Below are positions 23,500 to 34,714 of a DNA stretch of 64,000 bases, piece after piece; within the stretch, counting starts at the first letter, position 1, and every line of letters starts with the position of its first letter. The translations under genes and the position numbers were made by a program. Origin of the DNA: Mytilinidion resinicola (lineage: Eukaryota; Ascomycota; Dothideomycetes; Mytilinidiales; Mytilinidiaceae); NCBI RefSeq assembly GCF_010093595.1, contig NW_022985439.1:2272088-2336087 (forward strand), in the 5' to 3' direction. The notes beneath the pieces were generated by a model. That model made no database searches, had not been told where the DNA came from, and was given only the letters and a program-made list of their open reading frames with translations.

Positions 23500-23989
23500 A
23501 ATCAAGATTTCTGAGAACTTGGGATTATTGTCGGTTGAGAAGTAGGGAAAGATGTTTTGTGGGCGGGAGGCTGGTTTCGTGTGAATGAATGAATGGGAAT
23601 GTGTGTAGTAGGTAGACGGGCGGGTGATGTAAGTCGAGGTAGAACATATTTAGTGGCAAGAGATAGTTTTTGAGTATGCAATGAAATTCCAGTGAAATGG
23701 ACGCGGGGAGATGTATCCCCACCGAAGTACCTACCACCCAGAGATCCTGGAAGAGCTCCTGGGTTAATAACACCGTGCCAGCCAACCAGCCTACCATCTT
23801 GTTCCCCATTGATGCATCCAACAGCCGTACCAGGTCGTACAAGCGTATATCTTCATCGACAAATGACATCCACACTGGATGTCGTAAAGAACGAACCAAA
23901 GAACCCCCAAATTGAAAACCACTCAAGACTCTATTCGCAATATCCGCTCAAACATCGCTTCATAGCTTCTAAGATCATCATCGCTCACC
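23500..23989. other. 3' flank of kinase gene, nothing recognised
   Basis: No coding signal; downstream of the minus-strand kinase. Confidence 0.4.
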
Positions 23990-25381
23990 TCACCTCCGCC
24001 ACATCCCCTGAGTCGTCTCCCGGATTTTCCTCTCCTGCTCCCTGATCATTTCTTCCGTCTGCCCATGCCCGTTGTTCCGGGAGTCAATCTCCATGGGGTC
24101 GCTCCCCTCAGCCACAGGCTGCGGAACCTGTGACGGTTTCGCCGACGGAGCTGCTCCCCTCTTTGGATCGTGGCTCACAACCCCATCCATCATACCAGCC
24201 GCGCCGCCCGCTCTCAGCTGATTGATCGCGCGAATGGTGTCAATGGCAGCATGCAGTGTGCGGCGCGCATTGAAGTTCTTCTTAACGGTCGGTAGAAGAT
24301 CCTCGTTGTTCTCGCTCGTGGTGCTATCGGCGATCCAGGGGTGCGAGAGGGCCTCGTGGGAGGTCATGCGGGCGGCGGGGTCGATGGTCAGGCAACGGCG
24401 GATGAACTCGCGGGCAGGGAGGGAAACACCGCGCCAGTACTCCAAGGGTGTGAAGGAGTAGTCTGCGATTAGAATGGCTTGCATTTCTTCGAGGTTGGAG
24501 TCGCGGTCGAATGGGGTGTAGCCGCAGAGGAGGAAGTAGGTTATTACTCCGATGGCCCAGACGTCGCTGGTAAAGGGTGTTAGCAACTGTTTACGATTCT
24601 CTGCCAAGGGAAATAGAGGTTTCGGGGCAGGGAGAGTTGTCTTATGGGTATACGCACACAGGCTTCCCGTGGCCAGTTTTCTTGAAGATCTCAGGCGCCA
24701 TATATCCCGGCGTTCCACATGTCGTAGTCAAGACATGGAACTGCTCCTCATCCATGATTCTGGATAGCCCAAAATCCGCAATGAGCAAATCCGCATTGTC
24801 TTCCGGTGTCCTGAAGAGCAGGTTCTCAGGCTTCAAATCACGATGTACGATTCCATGGTCGTGGAGGTAGGCGACCGCGGATAGGGTCGCGCGGATCAGA
24901 TCAGCAGCATCGGACTCATAGTAGTTGCCCTTTCTGCAGATACGATCGAAGAGCTCTCCGCCGAGAGCGAGGTCGGTGACAAGGTAGACTTTAAATGGGG
25001 TTAGTGGGGTCTTGTAGGGAGGTAGGACACCCCCGAGACATTCCGCTCACGGTTGTTCATGGTCTCGAAGTAATCCACCAGCGTCAAGATGTTCCTGTGG
25101 CCCATGGAGACCCGCTTCAGCACGGCGATTTCGTTCCTGACCTAGAATTGGCCTGTCAGTATTGCCTTTGACCTCAAGTATGCCCAAATCTCCTCCGGAC
25201 CCTGAATCGTACGCACCATATGCTCCCTCCCGGCCATGAGTCTCTTATTGATGACCTTGGCGGCATAATACCTCCCGGTATCAATATGCACACACTCCTT
25301 GACGACCGAGTAGCTCCCCGCTCCGAGCGTCTTCCCTGTCTTGTACCGGCATGGTTGGATTTGTGCTTGTGGGCTCGCCAT
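23990..25381 (-). CDS. calcium/calmodulin-dependent protein kinase (CaMK-I type)
   Basis: Four minus-strand exons: 25381-25217, 25141-25051, 24988-24658, 24566-23990; 1164 nt, 387 aa. Gly-loop LGAGSYSVVKE, VAIK-type Lys in YAAKVINK, HRDLKPENLLF catalytic loop, IADFGLS (DFG), CGTPGYMAPE (APE), DVWAIGVITYFLLCGYTPF. After the kinase fold come an autoinhibitory/CaM-binding-like basic helix (KKNFNARRTLHAAIDTIRA) and an acidic tail, as in Aspergillus CmkA/B. Cytosolic Ser/Thr kinase activated by Ca2+/calmodulin, by family. The intron phases fit and no lesion is seen. Confidence 0.9.
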
Positions 25382-26161
25382 GGTATATAGTGTTCGATCC
25401 CACGACTCTGGTTGTAGTGTGTGTCTTCAATAGAATGCTCGGTCGTAGCGTAGTCGTTTGTGAGAAGCCGGCAGCCGTATGATGGGTGCCTAGATATGCG
25501 CTCAAGGCTGTGGGACAGGGCGGAGGCAGAAGGTGTAAGGCTGTCGAATATAGTATATATGCCTTCTATGTAAGGGGGCTCTTGATTCCAGTGCGTGATA
25601 AGGCGTCTAGATCAGGCTTCCAGGCTCTGGTGGAGTTGGTTCGGCAGGTGGTCTTGTGCAGATCTTGCGACCGGACGATCCTTAGGCGCAATATTCGTCG
25701 CGGAGGAACAGTTTCGGTCTGGTATTAGGTCGAGTGGTAGATATTTGTGATGGAGAGGGCGAGGAGTGCAAGATGTGATGTCTCTGTGTTGCTCAGCTGA
25801 AACAATTGCGGGATGGAGGAGCTGAAGGCGGGCGACGATGTGGGGTCCAAACGGCGACAAGGCCTGTGCTGACGGAGTCTCGGTTATTGGTGCATCGAGG
25901 CGAAGTGCCAAGGAGTGAATGAATGTCTGCTGTATATTTCTCACGTCCTGTGTATTGCTATCACGTCAATCCTAGAAGGAATTCAAGACTTCAGGACTAT
26001 GTTCATGAAGCGTGACACGTGATTACATCTCGTCAACTGCGACCTCTGGTCTGAGCTTTGAAGCTCATTCGCCAAGTTTAGAATAGGATTCTGCTACGAA
26101 GTACAAAGGTACATGACGTAGATTTGACAGCCCATGTACAAGTAAAGCATCAACAGCATTT
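25382..26161. other. kinase 5' flank and intergenic region
   Basis: Promoter side of the kinase gene; downstream side of the NACHT-ankyrin pseudogene. No coding sequence supported. Confidence 0.4.
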
Positions 26162-28889
26162 TCATTCTTTCACCACATAGTTCTCCATAAACCGTACAGC
26201 ATTTTCCCTTCCACAATGGGCGCCCCATTCCGAAGGTGTCATCATTACACCAGTCATATCCATGACAACCTTCTGATCTCGTTTGGATCCTTTGACAAGC
26301 AATCTTTTGATCATCTCCTTGTCCCCTCTCCCAACGGCATAATGAAGGGCGCTTTGGGACTCTGCACCGTTCTCGAGAAGCAAGATTGCCGCCTGCCGAT
26401 GGCCAGCGCGGATAGCATAGTCAAGAGGACTACGACCCAAACCGTCACAAAGGTCACAAAGGTTGACATCCGCACCATACTCTAGCAAGACCTGCATGAT
26501 GTCCAACTTGCCAACTACGCATGCTTGTATCAACGGCGAGTAGCCGACATATCGATACCGTCTCCGCCCATACCGTTGTTGTATGTTGACATCGCAGCCA
26601 TGGTCCAGGAGGAGTCTTACTATCTCCTCCGTCACATCCATCCGGATGGCGTCTATGATCATATGCTCTTTCGATTGGCTTCTGGGAGAAGTATGCGCCA
26701 CGTTCGCGCCCGAGTCAAGGAGTAAGCGGACGATGTGGCCATGCCCCTTTCTCGCTGCCGCAGATAGTGGATCATATAATTCTAGGCCCAACTTCTCATG
26801 GGAAACTTTCCTTTTCATATAATCTACTAGTAGCCGCACCGTTGGCTCATATCCATATTGAGCCGCTAGTTCGATAGGGCTGGCCCAGTTGCCATGTGTT
26901 TCCGTTATATATTGCACCTTGACATGTCATTCAAGCATCATTTGTACCATGTCAATATGCCTACGGCTCATAGCATCAGCGAAAACCGGATACCCGCGTC
27001 CGTCGACTGCGTGAACGCTGGCGCCATGTTCAAGCATCAATTTTGCAACGTCTTTGCGCCCGCCTTTTACCGCCAGTGCAAAGAGAGAGTTCTTTGACGG
27101 TCTTGGCCGTAGGAGAGCCAACGCCTTGGACCACAAATCATCTTGAGAAAGGTAGTCTTGCACCCATTTGCGAATTCCGTAATAAGCTGCGGCGTGAACG
27201 TAGGTCACATCTTTTTCTTGTAAGAGCTCAGGGTTGAAGCTACGGAGCCAATCATCCATCAACGAGGAATTGTTCTGAAAGAAAGCCGGGAAGGAAGTAA
27301 TGATATCCCCGGCTCTGTTTGAGGAAACCCGGGCGTGTGTTGGCCAGTACCTCACGGCGTACCTCAAGAAGGGGTAGCTTTGCTCAGTACAGCGATCTAC
27401 AAGGCCACTTTTGTATTTGCCGAGAGTCGGGAAGTAGTATTCTGCTCTACTGTAGCGTTTCATGAGATTGGCGTCAATGTAAGCCACGCAAGTCTTTGCT
27501 AATTCGCAGTGGACTTGGTCAGTTTTGATTCGGAACCGCTCAAGCTTTTCGTCCCTATCAGGAATTACTCGCAGTAAGTAGTCTCTTGCCGATTGATGGA
27601 TCAATCTGACTTCCTGCCCATGGACGTAAAAAGCGGACAACTTGCAATATCGTGACGGATCGACTCTTCTTGAGTGATCAGAGCTGAGGATCCTGTTGCA
27701 AAAGACTGCGTTCTGATGATTGCTGCAATGTCTGCAAGCTCAAGAGGTTGGATGGCTAAGGCTACCCAGTGCAATAACTGCGTATAGAGTTCCGTCTTGC
27801 TATCTTCAATACTGAGAATTATTCGTTCGTAGATGGCGGGTAGTCCTCTGGGTGTGTCTTCCAATGTTATCAAGATCTCCTTCAAGGTCGCTCTCCTGCT
27901 CAGCTCATCCATCACGAAGCCTACCCAAAGGAAGGTGCCCTCAGACCGATCCAAAAGCTTCTTCATGATGTCGGCTCGAATACTGTCATTGAGTCCTTCA
28001 GCAGCGAGATCATTCAGTCTAGAAGATATGAATTGGCGGATGTCTCCAGAAATTTCTGCGTCAAGACCATGATCAAGCTGTATACGCGCGGCTTTAGTTG
28101 TATGTAAACCAGGAATATCGCGACTAGAACGACAACTCGGAACCCATGTGGTCTAGGGCAGGAGCTACGTTCCAACACAGCGGCAACCAAGTTCCGGATG
28201 AAAACCCATCTGGATTCCTCAAGACACTCATCAAGGGCATCCAGAACGCAGTAGAGTGTGCCAAGCTCAGAATCGCACAGTAATCTTTGGAAAATGCCCC
28301 AGAGTGCTTCGAAGGAGTCTAATACCGTCTCTGACCTCTTCTTGTCCCTCATGTCGCGCATGATATGTTTCGTCATTGCTGGTCTCTTTTCAAGAATCTG
28401 GTATATCAACCCTCGAAGTATACCAACGCCGGTATTGCGTTTGTCGTCTTGGTGACTACAGAAAAAGAAGCACACGTCGGCATTCTCTTCCTGTTCCAGC
28501 TCTTCCGTCAGAAACATAGACATCGTTGTTTTTCCCTTCCCAGGGCCGCCTGATATCCAGAGAAGAGGCGGCCCATCTCGCAGCCATGATCCGTACAGCT
28601 GGTTGTCTCTGATCCATTCACAGGTGCCAATGACTCTATCTCCTTTCACATTTCGGATGCGTTCACGATCGAGGCTCGGATCGGTAAGGAAGATGGCATC
28701 TCGACATTGGGCTTCCTTTTCTGCGACGGATTGGCCTGTAAATTGGCATTTTAGCAACGACGTCCACTTATCAAGACCTAGATGGCAATTACCTTCTCGC
28801 TCATGGGCACACTCGTTATAGATCTGGATTCCGGTGTTGTTGGCCGCAACGTTCCCGCGATTCCCCTCGATGTTTACGCTCTCGCGCAT
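26162..28889 (-). pseudogene. NACHT-ankyrin STAND receptor with N-terminal amyloid-like motif, degraded
   Basis: ATG 28889-28887. Residues 4-25 carry the pattern S-V-x3-GNRGNVAANNTGIQIY, shared with the C-terminus of the divergent HeLo gene at 29562. Then come a likely in-frame 57-nt intron (about 28732-28792), NACHT with P-loop GGPGKGKTT and Walker B LYCVLDALDEC, a conserved GEVRLIHQS-type segment (HGQEVRLIHQSARDYLL), and a C-terminal ankyrin array (RKGHGHIVRLLLDSGANV, GYSPLIQACVVGKLDIMQVL). Lesions: -1 shifts at about 28125 (before SRDIPGLH) and about 27640 (before KLSAFYVHG), and in-frame TGA 26929-26927 inside the repeats. Family role: a repeat-sensing receptor that nucleates amyloid of the partner effector. 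This copy is probably dead unless the lesions are sequencing errors. Confidence 0.8.
28815..28880 (-). other. amyloid-like signalling motif, receptor copy
   Basis: Encodes residues 4-25 of the NACHT protein. Twelve positions are identical to the effector motif: S, G-N-x-G-N-V-A-A, N, G, Q, Y. Placement at the extreme N-terminus before a NACHT domain is the usual position of such motifs. Confidence 0.65.
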
Positions 28890-29561
28890 GGCGTTCGTCG
28901 GAACTGAGCATGAACGACAATTTTCATCTCGATCGAGCCTTTAGTATTGTAGCGCTGACAAGAAGTTTATAGATCACAGGACCAGGAGAATTATGGATCC
29001 GATCATTGTTTCCGGCATTTATTCTTTCGCTCCCAGCTTCTGCTGTCCTCCAGGCACCTGAGCAGAATTCCTGGAACACCGCTGACTAAGTCAACCTCTT
29101 GATGCTTTTCTAGCACAACATAACGTTGAAATTATTTTCTAAAAGCTGGCCAAAAGAACTCGAAATTGGTGTTCAAGCTCTCCTAGCAACTTTAAACTCG
29201 TTTCATTCACGTCGTGTTGAGAAATACTATTGATGTTGCTGCACGGGCCATTTGAAGTGTTCCACAAATTCTGCTCAGGTGCCTGCCTCTTCTTAGCCGC
29301 CAGCACGTCCCTCCACCCCACCATGTTGTTTCGGCCCCACGGAATTGCTCAGCCTTGTGCACGATGGACTTCCTCAGTTCTTTCGCTCTCAGCTTCAGCT
29401 TTCTTCTCCTTAGCGGCCAGCACGTCCCTCACGCTCACTATGTTGGTTCAGCCCCCCGGCTCGCTCGACCTCGTGCACGATAATCCTTCCTCATATCTTC
29501 TGTGCCTTCCCCCATATCTTCCAATCCTCCTCCAAACCATATCCCCGTAGTTCGCCTAATA
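28890..29561. promoter_or_regulatory. shared divergent promoter region, receptor / effector
   Basis: 672 bp between the start codons of the NACHT and HeLo genes. It contains an imperfect direct repeat at about 29286-29370 and 29411-29480 (shared GCCAGCACGTCCCTC and CGTGCACGAT). Co-regulation is an inference from the head-to-head arrangement. Confidence 0.5.
29286..29480. repeat. imperfect direct repeat upstream of the HeLo gene
   Basis: Two copies about 124 bp apart begin TTAGC(C/G)GCCAGCACGTCCCTC and end near GTGCACGAT. They lie just upstream of ATG 29562. Confidence 0.7.
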
Positions 29562-30392
29562 ATGGAGCCCGCAGGCCTCGCCGTCGGCATCGCCGGCCTC
29601 GCCGGCCTCTTCAGCGCCTCCGTCGACTGCTTCGAATACGTGCAGTTTGCCAAGAACTTCGACCAAGACCTCGTAACCTCGCAGCTCAAACTCGACGCCG
29701 CAGGCTTCCGGCTCTCACGCTGGGGCGAAGCAATCCGCATCCATGACCACGCCACTGCTTCGTTGCCAGAGGACCGCTACAAGCGCGCCGAGAAGATCCT
29801 GACCGATCTCTGCAATCTGTTTGTCCAAGGGCAGGAGAAATCTGAGATCTTTGGGGATTCTAGTACCGCAACGTATGATCCCGGCGCGGACATGTCGCCA
29901 GCGCAATTATTTGTCCACTCGGGGATAATCACGAAGACGCGGAAACGGGTGGAGCGACAACGCCCTAACTTCTTAAAGAGAACCAAGTGGGCTCTATATA
30001 AGAAGAAAGAGCTGGCCAGCCTCATCGACGATATCGCGGCTCTGGTCTCTCAGCTTGAGCTGATATTACTGCCGGGTCAGGAGCCGGCACAGACGCTTCA
30101 GCGCGTAGCAGAGCTGGACGCCGCTGAGATCACCGAGGTCGCGGAAACCCAAGCATCTGCAGGAGCGATCACAACGCTCGATGTGGCAGAGACGCTGGGG
30201 GATGCTGCGGAGGGACTGGATCCGTATCTCGAAGAGGCGGTCAAGAAACTGGTTGAGGGGTTGAGACCGGAGAAGGAAGGTAAGGGGACGACGTATAGCA
30301 TTAGGCAGACGGGCAACACGGGAAATGTCGCGGCGCATAACGCGGGTACGCAGACATATTACGGAGGGGGCGTTAAGGGTGGAGGTGCTTAG
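29562..30392 (+). CDS. HeLo-domain cell-death effector with C-terminal amyloid-like motif
   Basis: Single exon, 276 aa. The N-terminus MEPAGLAVGIAGLAGLFSAS is the Gly/Ala-rich hydrophobic helix of HeLo domains, followed by the family pattern VDCFEYVQ..., QLKLDAAGFRLSRWGEA. The helical HeLo part runs to about residue 215, then an acidic/Ala linker. Residues 246-267 form the motif S-I-x3-GNTGNVAAHNAGTQTY, followed by a Gly-rich tail. In HET-S the HeLo helix inserts in the membrane when the C-terminal motif adopts the amyloid fold templated by the NLR partner. The matching motif on the neighbouring NACHT gene makes the same role likely here. Start: ATG 29562 is preferred over 29502 because HeLo begins there. 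No lesion seen. Confidence 0.85.
   Translation: MEPAGLAVGIAGLAGLFSASVDCFEYVQFAKNFDQDLVTSQLKLDAAGFRLSRWGEAIRIHDHATASLPEDRYKRAEKILTDLCNLFVQGQEKSEIFGDSSTATYDPGADMSPAQLFVHSGIITKTRKRVERQRPNFLKRTKWALYKKKELASLIDDIAALVSQLELILLPGQEPAQTLQRVAELDAAEITEVAETQASAGAITTLDVAETLGDAAEGLDPYLEEAVKKLVEGLRPEKEGKGTTYSIRQTGNTGNVAAHNAGTQTYYGGGVKGGGA
30297..30362 (+). other. amyloid-like signalling motif, effector copy
   Basis: Codons for residues 246-267 of the HeLo protein. The pattern GNxGNVAAxNxGxQxY is shared with the receptor at 28815-28880. It is Asn/Gly/Gln-rich with alternating small and polar residues, as in known fungal amyloid motifs. Confidence 0.65.
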
Positions 30393-32479
30393 ATGAACGG
30401 CATTTGTGTGCAGACTTTTGCGCAGCATAGGCCCAGAACGAATGCCACGTGCTAGGACGGTTGTTTTCTTTGCGCTGAGGTCTACGGAAAGAGACGCCTA
30501 TGCGGAACATATCTACTGTCGCCATTCTCCTGCATCTGCGCCCACTCCCGACGCTGTTTCATAGACCGTTGCTGCTCATGGACCGTGGACATGGCCGGTA
30601 GCAGGCCCGTGGAAGGTTCTTTGCGTACCTAGGTATCGCCTACCGGGCTATGTCGCTACATCTTCCAGGTGAACCTCTCCCACCGAGTATTTGATTGTGC
30701 CAAAAGCTGTATCGGTACGATAGGCGGCAAGCAGTATGTCCCGCCCGGCTTCGGGACCTATCCGTGCCTTCGGTGTACTGTAGTATCAAATCCTCCACTC
30801 TACAATCTTACCTACCAGGCTCCCCCGATCTACGCACAGGACATTTTCATGCCGTACCTCCTCGCTAAGGTATAGCTACGATGAGTATACAGTCGCCTCG
30901 GTGGTCATTCGTTGGATCTTGGTGCGTGAGCCGTCTGGGCCGTCGAGGTGGCGATGGGTCCGAAACGGCCACTGGAGGTTCACGCGCTGTTCATGGATTG
31001 TTTCTTATATACACGCAGAGGTTGCCGAGTAGTTATTGAGAGCAGAGGTTTTGCGCGGAGAATGGAGGCGGACTTCGTTGACAGCGAAGGAAAGGTGAAA
31101 GCGAAAACCCCTTTCTCACCCACCAATGCGAGAGTCGCCGGGGCCGGGGCGCATTTGCGTGAAACAGAATAGAGGAGATAAGGTGAAGTGTTACGAACGC
31201 ATTCCTAGGGTAGTTGATGAGACAGCTCTCCAAAAAAAATCCCCCGGCGTCATCTCCGCAAGAGCTGTCGAACGCGTGCGTTGTGTTATGAGCGCTTTAC
31301 CACCGCGCATAACTTATGCACCAGCACAAATTAAACATAAGTTACCAGAGGTATAATACAAGTACCGCATAATTCCAGGCTCCCACCAATAAACCAATTC
31401 CCCCTGCCTGGCGCAGTTGGGAAAGCGAGGACTTTTCCCTTGGAACAATCCAGTACGCAGAAATACCTCGTCGGTTTATGAGAGAAACGTGAACCGTGGC
31501 TACACTCTCTTCGGAGGGTGCTCTTTTTGCTCCCGGGCCTGAGTTCGGGGGGATGAGCGGATCTTTTTGAGGGTCCTGTTTTGCTCCCAGGTTCGAGTCC
31601 GGGGATGAGCGGTTCTTTTTGCGGGATTTTCCCATGTTTTTGCGCTGCTGTTCCCCGGCCGTGGTTGCGGATAAGAAAGAGACTTTAACGTAGGGTGTGT
31701 GCATTCATTTTGTACGTGTTTTGAATGTTCTGCTATTTCATGGACTTGGGAGGGTTAAGACGAAATGAATACGGCAGAGAGAAAGATTTCTATCGTAGAC
31801 GTTTGAAGACACATATGGAACATACTCCTCACCAAGATCTTGAAGTGCATTCTTGATTGCAGTTGACTCGAGGGGCAGAGGCCATATACACTATAGGAGG
31901 AGACATGCACGTGACCGGAAACCCGCCAAAAGTCACGTGTCCAAGATCGTTAGATTGGTAACTTCCCACATAAGCTTTCGAGAAAGAAAAATCAGTAAGA
32001 TATGAACCTATCATATCGCTAAGAACACACTCTGCCTACTACGTGAACGTGGGTGAAGTCATCACTTTTGGTTGCAAAAAAAGGGCTTGGTGGTTTCGCA
32101 GACGTTGCTGGGGCGGGCGACTTCGACTATTTATATATACACAGGCGATCTGTCCCCACTCTTTCCAAGGTTCAACTTCACTATTTCCGTGCCAAGATTT
32201 TCTAATGTCGAGCCCGTTCCCGGGGCCCAGACTCGACGATGTAACCCCTTCATTCCAAACATTTCTAAAAAGCCGAACGATAAAATCTAGGGAGGCGTAA
32301 TGCTCTGCACAACTTGCTCACAGAATGTGTTTCTAAAATCAAGGTTCTATCATTGTGGTTATTTCTATCCGATCTTATACAACATGAAAAGTCGTCGAAT
32401 CGTCCACTAGGTTCCTTCCTCGACGCTCAACACCCCTGGCCTTCTCGAAATGCTTCAGTGTTTAGCCAAAGGTATGGCT
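30393..32479. other. gene-poor stretch (2.1 kb)
   Basis: No convincing gene. Open frames are short and without family resemblance; one minus frame at 31342-31704 is created by the tandem repeat listed separately. Confidence 0.5.
31514..31620. repeat. two-copy tandem repeat, period 55 bp
   Basis: Two diverged units start GAGGGT(G/C)CT at 31514 and 31569. Each contains TTTTGCTCCC, a GAGT(T/C)C(G)GGG stretch, GGATGAGCGG and CTTTTTG. Confidence 0.7.
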
Positions 32480-34147
32480 CTATGGCTTGATCAAAAGGCT
32501 GTGGCCCTCCATCTCTTCCGGCTGCGAAAGACCCATGATAGCGAGGACCGTCGGCGCAACATCCCCAAGCACACCGTCCGTCTTCTTCAGGGTGAAGCCC
32601 TCGGGTGCGTTAGCCATGACGAAGGGGACCTTGTTTGTCGTGTGTGACGTCTTCGGCTTGCCCTCCTCGTTAAGCATCTCCTCGGCGTTTCTGAAGAAGA
32701 CATTAGTATTGTAATAAATATGGGTTTCAGAAACTGCACAACTCACCCGTGATCAGCTGTCACAAACAGCACATAACCGCTCTCCTTGCACTGCTCATAC
32801 ACCTTGGCGATCGCCTTATCCGTCTCCGTCACACCTTCTATCGCGGCCTTCAACACACCAGTGTGGCCAACCATGTCCGGCGGCGCGAAATTGTTCATTA
32901 GGAACTCGAACTTGTCCGTCCTGATGCGCTCGCATAGCTTCTCCGCAACGGCCATGGCGCTCATCTTGGGTTGCAGGTCATATGTTGCGACCTTTGGCGA
33001 GTCAATCATCTCTCGTTCTTCGTTCTCAAATTGCTTCTCTACGCCCCCGTTGAAGAAGAATGTGACGTGTGCGTATTTCTCCGTCTCGGCGACGTGACAT
33101 TGCTTGACGCCCTGCTTCCCTAGCCACTCGGCCAGCACGTTGCCCATGTGTTGTGGCTTGAAGGCGATCGGGAAAGGGAACTTCAGATTGTACTGCGTCA
33201 TGGTGGTGACGCTGAGGTTCTTGGGATAGGGGAAGTCGGGCTTGGGAGAGCGGTCGAAGTCGCCGATGAGTTGGACGACTTCTCGGACGCGGTCGGAGCG
33301 GTAGTTGAAAAAGAAGAGGGTGTCGTTGTCTATGCAAATTAGCATACAGTTCGAAGAGTAACCTGAAAGATAGCATACCTTGAATGCGACGGTCCTTTCC
33401 GCCAACGATAATCGGTTTCAGGAACTCATCCGTCTCCCCCTTCTCGTACCTCTCCTTTATTGTTGCTAGAGGGTCGCTGCTTTCTTCGCCCTCCCCAGAG
33501 ACTATGCCTTTCAGGCCCACCTCGACTCTGTCCCATCTCTTATCGCGATCCATAATGTAGTATCGGCCAACTATCGTGGCAATCTCTCCGAGGCCGATCT
33601 CCTTGGTTGCTTCCAACAGGTCTTCCAGATGTCCAGCTCCAGACTTGGGATCCGTATCTCTTCCGTCACCAAAGAAGTGGATGAAGACCTCCGGGACCTC
33701 CATCTCTTTAGCCACCTTAATCAGAGCAATGAGGTGATTGATGTGGGAGTGAACTCCGCCATCCGATACCAAGCCGAGGAAATGCAGACGTCCATTCTCG
33801 CTCTTCGCGCGGTTGAACGAGTCCTTGATAGTCTGTACCTCACGCAGCTTGTTGGTCTTGATTGTTTGGTCGATTCGCACGACATCTTGCCAGACCACCC
33901 TTCCGGCGCCGATGTTGAGATGGCCGACCTCGCTGTTGCCCATCAGGCCCTCAGGCAGCCCGACGGCAAGGGAAGAAGCCTCGAGCTCGGTGTAGCCCTG
34001 GGCGGTCGTGGATCCCTCCTCTTTGAAGCCATCCATCGTAGGCGTGTCGGCATTGAGGATAGCATCGCCCTCCTTGGGGGAGGATTCGCTGGCGATGCCC
34101 CATCCATCGATGACAATCAGGACGGCTTTTTGGTCGACTTTCACCAT
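32480..34147 (-). CDS. gpmI: 2,3-bisphosphoglycerate-independent phosphoglycerate mutase
   Basis: Three minus-strand exons: 34147-33379, 33329-32747, 32690-32480; 1563 nt, 520 aa, the usual size. Interconverts 3- and 2-phosphoglycerate in glycolysis and gluconeogenesis, in the cytosol, Mn2+-dependent. Metal-site and catalytic landmarks: VLIVIDGWGIA, GLPEGLMGNSEVGH (catalytic Ser), SDGGVHSHINH, HFFGDGRDTDP, FFFNYRSDR, NFAPPDMVGHTG, VTADHGNAEEM. Introns of 49 and 56 nt with standard borders. Symbol follows the bacterial/fungal iPGM family. Head to head with the Mediator 9 gene. Confidence 0.95.
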
Positions 34148-34714
34148 CTTGATTCACTTGAGAAAATGTAGGAGGTGGAAAAAGGTGAGAGAGACTCAAT
34201 TGAATGAGGGAGAAGAAAAGCCTACAGCAACGTAGCACTGTACGGTGTCCTGGCAACAGGTGATCGGGAGAGAAGAGTGGTGTGGTGGAGGGGTAGAGTA
34301 GCGGGGTGAAAAACGCTCAACCACAAAAGCAACACAACGTCACCCACGGCAGCGTCCGCGATAACGGTGAAAAGAAAAGCCTTGGAATACGTACCCGCGA
34401 GGACAATTGAAGCCGAAGAACGACAAAGTGCCATCACCCGAGGTAACGTAGCTGCTGGACCTCTTCGCGGGAATCACACGCATGCCCGCAGCTCCGAACC
34501 CCCCTCCGATTCAGCCCGTTATCCATCAACCTCAACACCACGCCTTGTCGGTACCTGCGCATCACGAGATTTCACCGGCGGCGGTGTTTATCTAATTCCG
34601 ATTGTCACGACCTCGGGAGCTTTGACGCGTCTTGGCGCTGTTCTTTTGTTCCCACGCGAATCTTAACTCCACAACTTCACACTCTCCAACACCGTCATAC
34701 CAGCCAACGATCCA
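34148..34714. promoter_or_regulatory. divergent intergenic region, phosphoglycerate mutase / Mediator 9
   Basis: 567 bp between two head-to-head start codons. It must contain both promoters; no specific element could be assigned. Confidence 0.5.

Noticed and set aside
31342..31704. 120-codon minus-strand frame
   Set aside because: Mostly the translation of a two-copy 55-bp tandem repeat; no other support.
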